From the NCBI RefSeq assembly GCF_019097855.1, contig NZ_JAHRGL010000062.1, forward strand, positions 62,001-126,000: DNA of 64,000 nt, in the 5' to 3' direction. A model generated the notes under the pieces. That model did no database searches, was not told where the DNA came from, and was given only the letters and a program-made list of their open reading frames with translations. Shown in pieces: positions 10,910 through 19,509 of this stretch. The DNA comes from Geopseudomonas aromaticivorans. Its GTDB lineage: Bacteria; Pseudomonadota; Gammaproteobacteria; Pseudomonadales; Pseudomonadaceae. Position 1 is the first letter of the stretch. Each line of letters begins with the position of its first letter. A program made the translations under genes and the position numbers.

Positions 10910-10955
10910 TTGAATTGATAAAGCCGGTAAAACTGGCAACACTGTTCGAATTCAA
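10910..10955. promoter_or_regulatory. Candidate operator in the benE-lysR divergent region
   Basis: An inverted repeat TTGAATT (10910-10916) / AATTCAA (10949-10955) encloses a second imperfect palindrome GCCGGTAAAACTGGC (10923-10937). Position between divergent benE and lysR genes suits LysR-type regulator binding. Sequence symmetry is seen; function is inferred. Confidence 0.4.
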
Positions 10956-10973
10956 AGAACAATAGGAGCATCC

Positions 10974-11864
10974 ATGGACCGTTTGCAGGCCATGCAGCTG
11001 TTCGTGCGCATCGTCGAACTCGGCAGCTTCAGCAAGGCGGCCGAACAGCTGGCCATGTCGCGCGCCTCGGCGACCGCACTGGTCAAGCAGTTGGAAAGCC
11101 ACCTGGGCGCGCGCCTGCTGCAGCGCACCACCCGCCAGGTCAGCGCCACCCTCGACGGGCGCTCCTACTACCAGCACTGCCTGAGCATCCTCGCCGAGAT
11201 CGAGGAAGCGGAAAGGGTGTTCTCGCGCAGCGCGCAACACCCGCGCGGGCACCTGAAGATCGACCTGCCCGCCTCGCTCGGCCGGCTGGTGGTGATCCCG
11301 GCGCTGCCGGAGTTCTACGCACGCTACCCGGAGATCAGCCTGGAAATCGGCATCGGCGACCGGATGATCGACCTGGTCCGCGAAGGAGTCGATTGCGTGG
11401 TGCGCATCGGTGCGCTGGACGATTCCACCCTGGTCGCCCGCCCCCTGCCGCCGCTGCGCCAGCTGACCTGCGCCAACGCCGGCTATGTGGCCCGCCACGG
11501 CCTGCCGATGAGCCTCGACGAACTGCGCGGGCACCAATGCGTCGACTACCTGTCCGCAACCAGCGGCCGCCTGCAGCCGCTGGAGTTCAGCGTCGATGGC
11601 CAGGTCATCCCCTACACCCTGCCGGCCTGCCTGGCGGTCAACAACGGCGAGTCCTACGTGGCGGCCTGCGAGGCGGGCCTGGGTATCGTCCAGGTGCCGC
11701 ACTACCATGTGCAACGTCAGCTGGCCGCCGGCAGCCTGGTCGAACTGCTGCCCCAGCACCGCCCGCCGCCGCTGCCGATGACCGTGCTCTACCCCCACCA
11801 CCGCCACCTGACCCCGCGCCTGCGGGTGTTCATCGACTGGCTGGTGGAGCTGTTCGGCGGCTGA
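10974..11864 (+). CDS. LysR-family transcriptional regulator
   Basis: This encodes 296 residues. The N-terminal winged helix-turn-helix reads F-V-R-I-V-E-L-G-S-F-S-K-A-A-E-Q-L-A-M-S-R-A-S-A-T (residues ~8-32), followed by a linker helix and a LysR substrate-binding domain from residue ~90. The sequence groups with the CrgA-like subfamily (A-T-A-L-V-K-Q-L-E, L-Q-R-T-T-R). AGGAG sits 6 bases before the ATG. Divergence from benE suggests it controls that transporter. Confidence 0.9.
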   Translation: MDRLQAMQLFVRIVELGSFSKAAEQLAMSRASATALVKQLESHLGARLLQRTTRQVSATLDGRSYYQHCLSILAEIEEAERVFSRSAQHPRGHLKIDLPASLGRLVVIPALPEFYARYPEISLEIGIGDRMIDLVREGVDCVVRIGALDDSTLVARPLPPLRQLTCANAGYVARHGLPMSLDELRGHQCVDYLSATSGRLQPLEFSVDGQVIPYTLPACLAVNNGESYVAACEAGLGIVQVPHYHVQRQLAAGSLVELLPQHRPPPLPMTVLYPHHRHLTPRLRVFIDWLVELFGG

Positions 11865-11880
11865 GCCCTACCCCGGAAAC

Positions 11881-11922
11881 GCCAAGGCCGCGCCGACACA
11901 GCAGTGCCGACGCGGCCTTGGC
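11881..11922. terminator. Bidirectional terminator-like hairpin between lysR and pepN
   Basis: A 12-bp stem (GCCAAGGCCGCG / CGCGGCCTTGGC) sits between two convergent genes. The loop is about 18 bases, and a short T stretch follows on the plus strand (CATTTCTGG). Confidence 0.7.
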
Positions 11923-11935
11923 ATTTCTGGACCGA

Positions 11936-14593
11936 TCAGGCCAGGCTCTTGCTCACCACCTCGAACACGTCGCTGGACAGCTCGCCGCTGGCGAGGATGC
12001 GCTCCAGCTCGCCGCGCATCAGCGCCTGGCGGGCGCTATCGAACTTGCGCCAGCGGGTCAGCGGGGTCAGCAGGCGGGAGGCGATCTGCGGGTTGAGCGC
12101 GTTGAGGGCGATCACCTGGTCGGCGAGGAAGCGATAGCCGGCGCCGTCCAGACGGTGGAAGTTGACGTGGTTCTGATTGGCGAAGGCGCCGATCAGCGCA
12201 CGCACCTTGTTGGGGTTCTTCAGGGTGAAGGCCGGGTGGTGCATCAGCGCCTCGACGCGCTCCAGGCCGCCCGGCAGCGGGCTGCCGGCCTGCACGCTGA
12301 ACCACTGGTCCATCACCAGGGCATCGTCCTTGAAGTAGTCGGCGAACTTGGCCAGGGCATTGGCCTTCTCCGCTTCGAACGGCGAGTTGACCAGCACGGC
12401 CAGCGCAGCCAGGCGCTCGGTCATGTTGTCGGCATGCTCGAACTGCTCCTCGCAGACGTCGACCACCTCGTCGCTGGCGGCCAGCGCCAGGTAGGACAGG
12501 GCGATGTTCTGCAGGCTGCGGCGGGCGATCTGCGCGGCATCGGCGGCGTAGGGGGTGGTGCGCGAGGCTTCACGGCAAGTCTGGTAGCGTGCCCACAGCA
12601 GGTCGAACAGTTCGCGGGAGATCTCCCGGCGGGCGAATTCGCGGGCGGCGTGGATGGCGTCGACGTCGGCCACCTCGCTCAGCTCGGCCAGATAGGCCTC
12701 GGCCGGCAGCGAGAGCATCTCGGCGACCATCGCCGCATCCAGGCTTTCATCGGCCAGCACGCTACGCAGCGCCGCGATCAGGCGCGGATCGAGGCTCAGC
12801 GCCTCGTCGCGCTGGTGCTGGTCGACCAGTTCCTGAAGCACCTGCACGCTGAGCTGCTGGCCGGCCTCCCAGCGGTTGAAGCCGTCGGAGTCGTGCTGCA
12901 TGAGGAACATCAACTGGTCGCGGCTGTAGGGGAAGCTCAGCTTGACCGGCGCGCTGAAGCCGCGCAGCAGCGAGGGCAGCGGCTTGTGGGCGACATCGAC
13001 GAAGGTGAAGCGCTGCTCGGCCGCGCTCACCGCCAGCACGCGGGAGGTACCGTCCGCCGCGTCCTCGCCGGCCAGGCGCAGCGGCAGTTCGTTGCCGTGG
13101 GCGTCGAGCAGGCCCATGGCCACCGGGATGACGAAGGGCTCTTTGTGCTCCTGCCCCGGGGTCGGCGGGCAGCTCTGGCGGAAGGTCAGGCTGTAGGTAT
13201 GGGCGACCGGGTCGTAGGCCTCCTCCACCGCCAGGCGCGGGGTGCCGGACTGGGTGTACCAGCGCTTGAACTGGGCGAGGTCGACGCCGCTGGCGTCCTC
13301 CATGGCCTTGATGAAGTCGTCGCAGGTCACCGCCTGACCGTCGTGGCGGTCGAAGTACAGATCCGAGCCCTGGCGGAACGCCTCGGCACCGAGCAGGGTG
13401 TGGATCATGCGCAGCACTTCCGCGCCCTTCTCGTAGATAGTCAGGGTGTAGAAGTTGGAGATCTCCATGTAGGCGTCCGGGCGAACCGGGTGGGCCATCG
13501 GACCGCCGTCCTCGGCGAACTGCTGGGTGCGCAGGAAGGCGACGTCCTCGATGCGCTTGACCGTGCGCGAGTTCATGTCGGCCGAGAATTCGGCGTCGCG
13601 GAACACGGTGAAGCCTTCCTTCAGGGACAGCTGGAACCAGTCGCGGCAGGTGACGCGGTTGCCCGACCAGTTGTGGAAGTACTCGTGGGCGACCACCGCC
13701 TCGACGCGCTGGTGGGCGGCGTCGGTAGCGGTTTCCGGGTGGGCCAGTACGCAGCTGGAGTTGAAGATGTTGAGGCCCTTGTTCTCCATGGCGCCCATGT
13801 TGAAGTCATTGACCGCGACGATCATGAAGATGTCCAGGTCGTATTCGCGGCCGTAGACCTCCTCGTCCCACTTCATCGACTTCTTCAGGCTGTCCATGCC
13901 GTGCTGCAGCTTGCCGATGTTCTCCGGCTCGACGTAGATGCGCAGGGCGACGTCGCGGCCGCTCATGGTCCGGAAGCTGTCCTCGATGCACCACAGGTCG
14001 CCGGCGACCAGGGCGAACAGGTAGGCCGGCTTCATGAACGGGTCCTGCCAGGTGGCCCAGTGGCGGCCGTCCTCTTCCTGGCCGCTGGCGATCGGGTTGC
14101 CGTTGGACAGCAGCACCGGGTAGTCCTTCTGCACCGCGCTGAGCGTGGTGGTGAACTTGCTCATCACGTCCGGGCGGTCGAGGTAGAAGGTGATCTTGCG
14201 GAAACCCTCGGCCTCGCACTGGGTGCAGAACATGCCGCTGGACTTGTACAGGCCTTCCAGCGCGGTGTTGCTTTCCGGGTGGATGCGCACGCTGCTGTCG
14301 ATGACGAACTCGTCGCGGGGCGGTTGCAGGGTCAGGTGGCTGTCGCCGAGCTGGTAGTCGCCCTCGCCCAGCGGCACGTCGTCCACCGCCAGCGACAGCA
14401 GCTCGAGCTGCTGGCCGTCCAGCACCAGCGGCGGCAGGCCGCTGCCGGCCGCCGGATTGCGGCGCATGACCAGTTGCGCATGGACCAGGGTGTGGTCCTC
14501 GAACAGCTCGAAGGTCAGGTGGGTCTCGTCGATCAGGTAGTCGGGGGCCCGATAATCCTTGAGATAGACAGTCTTCGGTTGTTCGCTGCGCAT
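11936..14593 (-). CDS. pepN: Aminopeptidase N (M1 family)
   Basis: This cytoplasmic zinc aminopeptidase (885 residues) completes peptide degradation by removing N-terminal residues. The M1 signatures are present: a G-A-M-E-N exopeptidase motif near 265 and zinc ligands in H303-E-Y-F-H307 with Glu326. The C-terminal region is the helical PepN-type domain and ends V-V-S-K-S-L-A. Length matches gammaproteobacterial PepN. The start at 14593 gives M-R-S-E-Q-P-K-T-V-Y-L-K-D-Y; upstream in-frame sequence belongs to the neighbouring gene. It is followed by a bidirectional terminator and preceded by the DUF2797 gene 11 bases away. Confidence 0.97.
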   Translation of the reverse strand: MRSEQPKTVYLKDYRAPDYLIDETHLTFELFEDHTLVHAQLVMRRNPAAGSGLPPLVLDGQQLELLSLAVDDVPLGEGDYQLGDSHLTLQPPRDEFVIDSSVRIHPESNTALEGLYKSSGMFCTQCEAEGFRKITFYLDRPDVMSKFTTTLSAVQKDYPVLLSNGNPIASGQEEDGRHWATWQDPFMKPAYLFALVAGDLWCIEDSFRTMSGRDVALRIYVEPENIGKLQHGMDSLKKSMKWDEEVYGREYDLDIFMIVAVNDFNMGAMENKGLNIFNSSCVLAHPETATDAAHQRVEAVVAHEYFHNWSGNRVTCRDWFQLSLKEGFTVFRDAEFSADMNSRTVKRIEDVAFLRTQQFAEDGGPMAHPVRPDAYMEISNFYTLTIYEKGAEVLRMIHTLLGAEAFRQGSDLYFDRHDGQAVTCDDFIKAMEDASGVDLAQFKRWYTQSGTPRLAVEEAYDPVAHTYSLTFRQSCPPTPGQEHKEPFVIPVAMGLLDAHGNELPLRLAGEDAADGTSRVLAVSAAEQRFTFVDVAHKPLPSLLRGFSAPVKLSFPYSRDQLMFLMQHDSDGFNRWEAGQQLSVQVLQELVDQHQRDEALSLDPRLIAALRSVLADESLDAAMVAEMLSLPAEAYLAELSEVADVDAIHAAREFARREISRELFDLLWARYQTCREASRTTPYAADAAQIARRSLQNIALSYLALAASDEVVDVCEEQFEHADNMTERLAALAVLVNSPFEAEKANALAKFADYFKDDALVMDQWFSVQAGSPLPGGLERVEALMHHPAFTLKNPNKVRALIGAFANQNHVNFHRLDGAGYRFLADQVIALNALNPQIASRLLTPLTRWRKFDSARQALMRGELERILASGELSSDVFEVVSKSLA

Positions 14594-14604
14594 GTCTGGC
14601 TTCC

Positions 14605-15435
14605 TTAGAGTTGCTGCACGGCCAGCTGGTAGGCCGTGTACTTGCGAATGTTGATCACGCCGGTATCGAAGATCAGGTACTGGCCCTTGATGCCCTGCAG
14701 TGTGCCCTCGACCACCGGGCTCTTGTCCAGATCGAAGCTGGTGATCTTGGCCGGATAGGCCGCGACCGGATAGCGCATCTCCACCACTTCGGCAGCGGCG
14801 AGCGGCTGGATCGCCTGCAGGCCGAAGCGCTGCTGCAGGGCCTCGAGACCGGCCTGGCACGTATCGAACAGCTGCTCGCGCACCGCCGGCAGGTCGACCG
14901 GCTCGGCGTCGCCCTTGAGCAGCGCGCGCCAGTTGGTGCGGTCGGCCACCTGGCTGCGCAGCAGGTCTTCGACCAGGCCGGACTGCAGGCGGGTGGCCAC
15001 GCGCAAGATCGGCAGCGCCTGGCTGGCGCCCTGATCGAGCCAGCGGGTCGGCAGCTGGGTGGCGCGGGTGATGCCGACCTTCACCCCGGAGGAGTTGGCC
15101 AGGTAGACCACGTGGTCGGCCATGCAGAACTGCTCGCCCCAGCTCGGCTCGCGGCAGGTGCCGGCGTCGTAGTGGCACTTTTCCGGGCTCATGATGCAGC
15201 TGTCGCACTGCGCCAGCTTGGTCATGCACGGATAGCAGTAGCCCTGGGCGTAGCTCTTCTTGGTCTTCCTGCCGCAGTGGCTGCAATGGATGGCGCCAAG
15301 GAACTCCAGGCGCAGGGCCTTGCCGATCAGCGGATTGACCGCCACCTCGGCGTCTCCCAGGCGCAGGCTGTACTGCACCGGGGCGTCCAGGCGCACCGCC
15401 ATCTTGGTCAGCGCGCCACGTCCGAGTTCGCTCAT
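14605..15435 (-). CDS. DUF2797 family protein, Cys-rich with GIY-YIG-like segment
   Basis: This encodes 276 residues of unknown function. After an N-terminal beta region come nine cysteines between C51 and C104, four of them as two CxxC pairs at 51/54 and 67/70, then C77/C80, consistent with zinc binding. Next comes V-Y-L-A-N-S-S-G-V-K-V-G-I-T-R (110-124) and R131-W-L-D-Q-G, which resembles the core of GIY-YIG nuclease-like domains. The catalytic layout is not complete enough to claim nuclease activity. The ATG overlaps the stop of the DUF1315 gene by one base (TGATG). Confidence 0.85.
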   Translation of the reverse strand: MSELGRGALTKMAVRLDAPVQYSLRLGDAEVAVNPLIGKALRLEFLGAIHCSHCGRKTKKSYAQGYCYPCMTKLAQCDSCIMSPEKCHYDAGTCREPSWGEQFCMADHVVYLANSSGVKVGITRATQLPTRWLDQGASQALPILRVATRLQSGLVEDLLRSQVADRTNWRALLKGDAEPVDLPAVREQLFDTCQAGLEALQQRFGLQAIQPLAAAEVVEMRYPVAAYPAKITSFDLDKSPVVEGTLQGIKGQYLIFDTGVINIRKYTAYQLAVQQL

Positions 15436-15698
15436 CAGTGCAGGGTATCCGAGCTCTTGAACAGGATGTTCGGCACTTCGAAGGACTTGGAGGTGCACTC
15501 CTGCGGGCCCATGTAGCCGGTACGTTCTTCTTCCGGCAGGTTCTGCATCTCCCAGGCGATCATCGCCTGCAGGGTCAGCTCCTTCTGCTCCTGGGTGAGC
15601 TTGCGGCCGTCCGGCCACTTGCCGATCTCCACGGCGAGCTTGAGGCTCTGATAGATCTCGGGGGTGATGTTCTCGATCATTTCGGCAAAGGACGCCAT
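15435..15698 (-). CDS. DUF1315 (YeaC-like) small protein
   Basis: This 87-residue acidic helical protein opens M-A-S-F-A-E-M-I-E-N-I-T-P-E-I-Y-Q-S-L-K and contains the conserved W-P-D-G-R-x-L-T-x-E-Q segment of the YeaC/DUF1315 family. Function is unknown. It is translationally coupled to the DUF2797 gene (one-base stop/start overlap), so the pair is likely co-produced. Confidence 0.85.
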   Translation of the reverse strand: MASFAEMIENITPEIYQSLKLAVEIGKWPDGRKLTQEQKELTLQAMIAWEMQNLPEEERTGYMGPQECTSKSFEVPNILFKSSDTLH

Positions 15699-15727
15699 GG
15701 CGAATCTCCCAGGAAGAAAGTTTGAGT

Positions 15728-16594
15728 TTAACGCTGTCGGCGCGCCAGCAGGCCGCCGAGCACGCCGGTGACGCAGCCGATCAGCAGACCGCCGACGTGG
15801 GCGGCGTTGGCAATCTGGCCAAAGCCCAGCGCGCCGATCAGGCCGCTCAGGCAGACCAGCAGCCAGATCAGCATCATGCCGACCACGCCGGGCGGCAGGC
15901 GGAAATGCGCATTGGGCGCCAGCCGCTGGAACAGCCAGCAGTGGCCGAGCAGACCGTAGAGCACGCCGGACAGGCCGCCGAAGATCGCCGGCCCGCCAAA
16001 CACGTACTGCGCCAGGTTGGACACCAGGCTGTACAGCAGGGTCAGCGCCAGCAGCATCAGGCTGCCCTGACGCCCTTCAATGCGCCGTCCCAGCTCCCAG
16101 AACCACAGGCTGTTCATCGCCAGGTGCAGCACGCCGAAGTGCACCAGCATCGGGCTGAACGGCCGCCACCACTGGCCGGCAGCCAGACTGTCGGCCAGCG
16201 GCAGGAAATAGGCGTAGTCGCCCTGGATGCGAAAATCGGTGAAGGTCAGCCAGCTGACCAGCTGCAGGTTGTCGCCGAACCAGCTGGCCAGCGCCACGGC
16301 GAAGGTCGCCAGCAACACCAGCGCGGTCACCGGCAGGCTGCGCAGGCCGGCCAGCAGTTGTCCAGCCGAGGCCGCACGCGGTGCGGCAGGCGGCAACTCG
16401 CTGCCGCCGAGGCCGCCCGGGTATTGGGCATACAGCTCGCGCACGCGCTGGGCGAACTGCTCGTCCGGCACCCAGAGCACCTGCTCGCCGGACTCCTCGC
16501 TGACCCGGTGCGGCACGCCGAGGCGCTGCAGCAACGCGACGAAGGCCGCGAGGTCGTCGCTCAGCGGCAGGCGCAGCGCCGCCACCGGACTCAC
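15728..16594 (-). CDS. Rhomboid-family intramembrane serine protease
   Basis: This 288-residue membrane protein starts at a GTG that overlaps the upstream stop by four bases (GTGA). An N-terminal cytoplasmic domain (~1-80) precedes about six helices. The active site is present: H152-x4-H157-x3-N161, catalytic Ser209 in G-G-L-S-G-V-L-Y-G and His266 in A-A-H-V-G-G. Rhomboids of this architecture cleave transmembrane segments; the substrate is unknown. It belongs to the same leftward run as the metallophosphatase. Confidence 0.92.
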   Translation of the reverse strand: MSPVAALRLPLSDDLAAFVALLQRLGVPHRVSEESGEQVLWVPDEQFAQRVRELYAQYPGGLGGSELPPAAPRAASAGQLLAGLRSLPVTALVLLATFAVALASWFGDNLQLVSWLTFTDFRIQGDYAYFLPLADSLAAGQWWRPFSPMLVHFGVLHLAMNSLWFWELGRRIEGRQGSLMLLALTLLYSLVSNLAQYVFGGPAIFGGLSGVLYGLLGHCWLFQRLAPNAHFRLPPGVVGMMLIWLLVCLSGLIGALGFGQIANAAHVGGLLIGCVTGVLGGLLARRQR

Positions 16595-17565
16595 GAGTCG
16601 GCCTCCAGGCGCTTGACCTCGACCCAGAAGAACTTGTCGGGATCCAGGCGGGTTTCCTGGTCCAGGCGGTAGGCCACCAGCTTGCCGCGGCGCACCGCGC
16701 TGTAGTCGAGGCAGGCCAGGTTGGGGCGCAGCGGCGCCGGCGTGCCGTTGCACCAGTAGTGGCCGACGAACAGCATCGGCTCGTCCTCGCCGTAGCGCAG
16801 CAGCGCGGCCTTCTGCGCGTTGCTCAGCGGCAGGTTGGCCACCTCCTCGGGCAACGCATCGGGCTGGAAGACAATGTCGCCGTAGGTCTGCGGATCGCTC
16901 TCCCAGAACTTGGTACGGAACACCGAGCGGATGAAGCCGTCGTGGCTGGTCAGGGTCACGCCACGCGGCAGCGGCATGTCGAGGCCGCGCAGCAGGCGCT
17001 GCATGCAGTGGGCGGCGAAGCTGTCGGGATCGCCGGCCTGCTGCACGAAGGCGCGGTCGATGCGCCCGTCCGGGTGGTCGCGGCGCAGCTGCTGGATCGC
17101 CTCGGCATCCCAGCAGGCATGCACTAGGCGGAAACGTTCGGCGTCGACGAACAGCGGCAGCTTGTGGAACCAGGCAAGGAAGTCATGCCAGTCGCCCGGA
17201 TATTGCTCGAACTGCGCCAGGGTTTCGCGAATCAGCCGCTCGTGCCGCGGGTTGTGCTCGCGGGCAAACTCGCGGCCGCTGCCCGGCAGTGCCGGCGTGG
17301 TCCAGCCGAGGGCATACCATTCGTGGTTGCCCATCAGGCACAGCGCCTCGCCGGCCTCGACCATATCGTGAACCAGATGCAACGCCTCGCGGATGTGCGG
17401 GCCTCGGTCGAGGATGTCGCCAAGGAACAGCGCCATGCGCTGCGGATGGCGCCAGACGCCCCCCTGACGACGATAGCCGAGTCCGGACAGCAGGCGCTCG
17501 AGGGCACGCGCACAGCCATGCACGTCGCCAATCAGGTCGTAGCTGCGCGCCGGGTCCAGCAGCAC
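16591..17565 (-). CDS. Calcineurin-like metallophosphatase
   Basis: This encodes 324 residues. The phosphoesterase motifs are in order: G-D-V-H-G (13-17), G-D-I-L-D-R-G (49-55), G-N-H-E (79-82), then downstream His motifs and G-H-Y-W. The layout resembles the diadenosine-tetraphosphatase/serine-threonine phosphatase branch. I start at the GTG at 17565, preceded by GGAGGG and overlapping the nadK stop by one base (TAGTG). A TTG at 17595 would add ten residues with no family counterpart. The substrate is unknown. Confidence 0.88.
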   Translation of the reverse strand: MLLDPARSYDLIGDVHGCARALERLLSGLGYRRQGGVWRHPQRMALFLGDILDRGPHIREALHLVHDMVEAGEALCLMGNHEWYALGWTTPALPGSGREFAREHNPRHERLIRETLAQFEQYPGDWHDFLAWFHKLPLFVDAERFRLVHACWDAEAIQQLRRDHPDGRIDRAFVQQAGDPDSFAAHCMQRLLRGLDMPLPRGVTLTSHDGFIRSVFRTKFWESDPQTYGDIVFQPDALPEEVANLPLSNAQKAALLRYGEDEPMLFVGHYWCNGTPAPLRPNLACLDYSAVRRGKLVAYRLDQETRLDPDKFFWVEVKRLEADS

Positions 17566-18452
17566 TAGTCGTGCCCTCCGAGGCGACTGCCCCAACCCAG
17601 CTTGGTACGGCAGACTTCGTAGTAGTTGTGTTCGAGCGGATGGATCAGCTTCAGCTTCTGCGCCTTCTTGCGAATGGTCAGGGTATCGCCGGGCGCGCAG
17701 GTGAAGTGGTTCTGCCCGTCGCAGGACACCAGCGGGTAGATTTGCATGTCCGAGGCCACCACCACCTTCAGCTCGCTGTTGCCGTCGACCACGATCGGCC
17801 GGCTGGACAGGGTGTGCGGGTACATCGGCACGATGACGATGGCGTCCAGCTTGGGATGCATGATCGGCCCGCCGGCCGACAGCGAATAGGCGGTGGAGCC
17901 GGTGGGCGTGGCGACAATCAGGCCATCGGCCTTCTGGCTGCAGACGAACTGGCCGTCGATGTACAGCTCGAACTCGATCATCCGCGTCGACTTGCCCGGG
18001 TGCAGCACCACGTCGTTGAGGGCATCGCTCTGGCCGATGGCTTCCTCGCCGCGGCGCACGTGCGCCTCGAGCAGGAAACGGCTCTCCAGCAGATAGCGGC
18101 CGGCGAGCACCTCGCTGACCCTGGCCTCCAGCTCGTCCGGACGGATGTCGGTGAGAAAGCCCAGGCTGCCTCGGTTGATGCCCAGCACCGGGGTGCCGTG
18201 GCGGGCCATGGCGCGGGCGGCGCCGAGCAGACTGCCGTCACCGCCGACCACGATCACCAGGTCACAGATCTCGCCGAGCAGCTTGCGCGTGCACGTCTGC
18301 ATGCCGTGCCCTGGGAGCATCTCGGCGATGCTCTCGTCAAGAATCACATGGAGGTGGCGCTCGAGCAGGAAGCGCTTCAGACGACGAATGGTGTCCAGCA
18401 CCTGCGAGCTGCCCAGGCGCCCGATGATGCCGATATTGCGGAATTGATCCAT
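17565..18452 (-). CDS. nadK: NAD kinase
   Basis: This cytoplasmic enzyme phosphorylates NAD+ to NADP+ with ATP (295 residues). The G-G-D-G-S motif is at 70-74 (V-V-V-G-G-D-G-S-L-L-G). The N-R-G-S-L-G-F-L-T-D and T-P-T-G-S-T-A-Y-S-L-S motifs of the family follow. Length is typical. It is the first gene of the leftward run and is divergent from the DUF1853 gene. Confidence 0.97.
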   Translation of the reverse strand: MDQFRNIGIIGRLGSSQVLDTIRRLKRFLLERHLHVILDESIAEMLPGHGMQTCTRKLLGEICDLVIVVGGDGSLLGAARAMARHGTPVLGINRGSLGFLTDIRPDELEARVSEVLAGRYLLESRFLLEAHVRRGEEAIGQSDALNDVVLHPGKSTRMIEFELYIDGQFVCSQKADGLIVATPTGSTAYSLSAGGPIMHPKLDAIVIVPMYPHTLSSRPIVVDGNSELKVVVASDMQIYPLVSCDGQNHFTCAPGDTLTIRKKAQKLKLIHPLEHNYYEVCRTKLGWGSRLGGHD

Positions 18453-18557
18453 GGAGATTCTGCCGGCTGCAGTCTGCGGAAGGCTCGATTATGGGGGAAG
18501 CGCCGGCCGCCGGGCAAACCGCGACAATCGCGGCAGCCAGCGGCTATGCTCGCTGGC

Positions 18558-19505
18558 ATGAACCTGTTCCCCGATCTCGCCTACCTGCCCGGCCAGCTGC
18601 ATCATCCGACGGTACGCGACCTGGCCTGGACCTTGCTCAGCCCGCCGCTGCTGGCTGCGGTGGATGGCCTGCGCCCGCGGCATCCGCTGTGCGCCAGCGG
18701 CTGGGCGGCGCATCCGCAGCGCCTGGCGAACTGGCTGCACGACCTCGACCGCCAGCCGCAGGCACTGCTGCTGCAAACGCCGGCCGCCAACGGCAGCCGC
18801 CTGGGACGCTACTACGAGGAGCTGTGGCAGTTCGCCCTCCGCCAGGCACCGGGCATCCGCCTGCTGGCGGCCAACCTGGCGATCCGCGACCACGGTCACA
18901 CCCTCGGCGAGATGGATCTGCTGCTGGAGGATGACGAAGGACTGCAGCACATCGAGTTGGCCGTGAAGTTCTATCTGGGGCCGCCGCAGGCGGATGGCCG
19001 GGCCTCCCGCGACTGGCTCGGTCCCGGCCGCCTCGACCGCCTCGACCTCAAGCTGGAGCACCTGCTGCAGCATCAGCTGCCACTCTCGGCCCGCCCCGAA
19101 GCCCACCTGCTGATCCAGACCCTCAGCTCACGTACGCCGCAGGCCAGCCTGTGGCTGGGTGGCTACCTGTTCTACCCCTGGCCGACGCCCTGCAGCTCGC
19201 CACGCAGTGCCGGATCACAGCATCTGCGTGGCCGCTGGGTGCAGCGCCGCGACTGGACGGCCTGCCTGGCGGCGACCCAGGCCGGTCGCTGGCAACCCCT
19301 AGCGCGCCTGCGCTGGCTGGCGCCGAGCGCCTGTAGCGCCGACGCGCTATGGAGCTGCGCGCAGCTGGACGCCTGGCTGGACGAACTGCCCGCCGACGCC
19401 GCACCGCGCATGCTGGTGCACCTGAGGGAGGATGTCGACGGACGCTGGCAGGAGCACGAGCGAGTCTTTCTGGTCAATGATCGCTGGCCGCTGCCGCCGC
19501 AGTGA
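18558..19505 (+). CDS. DUF1853 family protein
   Basis: This encodes 315 residues of unknown function, conserved beside nadK in pseudomonads. It contains E-L-W-Q-F-A-L-R-Q-A-P-G-I-R-L-L and a G-E-M-D-L-L-L-E-D segment followed by H-I-E-L-A-V-K-F-Y-L-G. That spacing (E-x-D ... E-x-K) is reminiscent of PD-(D/E)xK nuclease-like folds, an inference I cannot test here. The start ATG at 18558 suits the spacing from nadK; longer in-frame sequence upstream is antisense to nadK. Its stop lies 4 bases from the convergent PLP gene. Confidence 0.82.
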   Translation: MNLFPDLAYLPGQLHHPTVRDLAWTLLSPPLLAAVDGLRPRHPLCASGWAAHPQRLANWLHDLDRQPQALLLQTPAANGSRLGRYYEELWQFALRQAPGIRLLAANLAIRDHGHTLGEMDLLLEDDEGLQHIELAVKFYLGPPQADGRASRDWLGPGRLDRLDLKLEHLLQHQLPLSARPEAHLLIQTLSSRTPQASLWLGGYLFYPWPTPCSSPRSAGSQHLRGRWVQRRDWTACLAATQAGRWQPLARLRWLAPSACSADALWSCAQLDAWLDELPADAAPRMLVHLREDVDGRWQEHERVFLVNDRWPLPPQ

Positions 19506-19509
19506 GAAT

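Noticed and set aside
11393-14608. A 1071-codon plus-strand frame across the LysR end and pepN
   Set aside because: It is antisense to pepN and out of frame with the LysR gene; no domain or ribosome site supports it.
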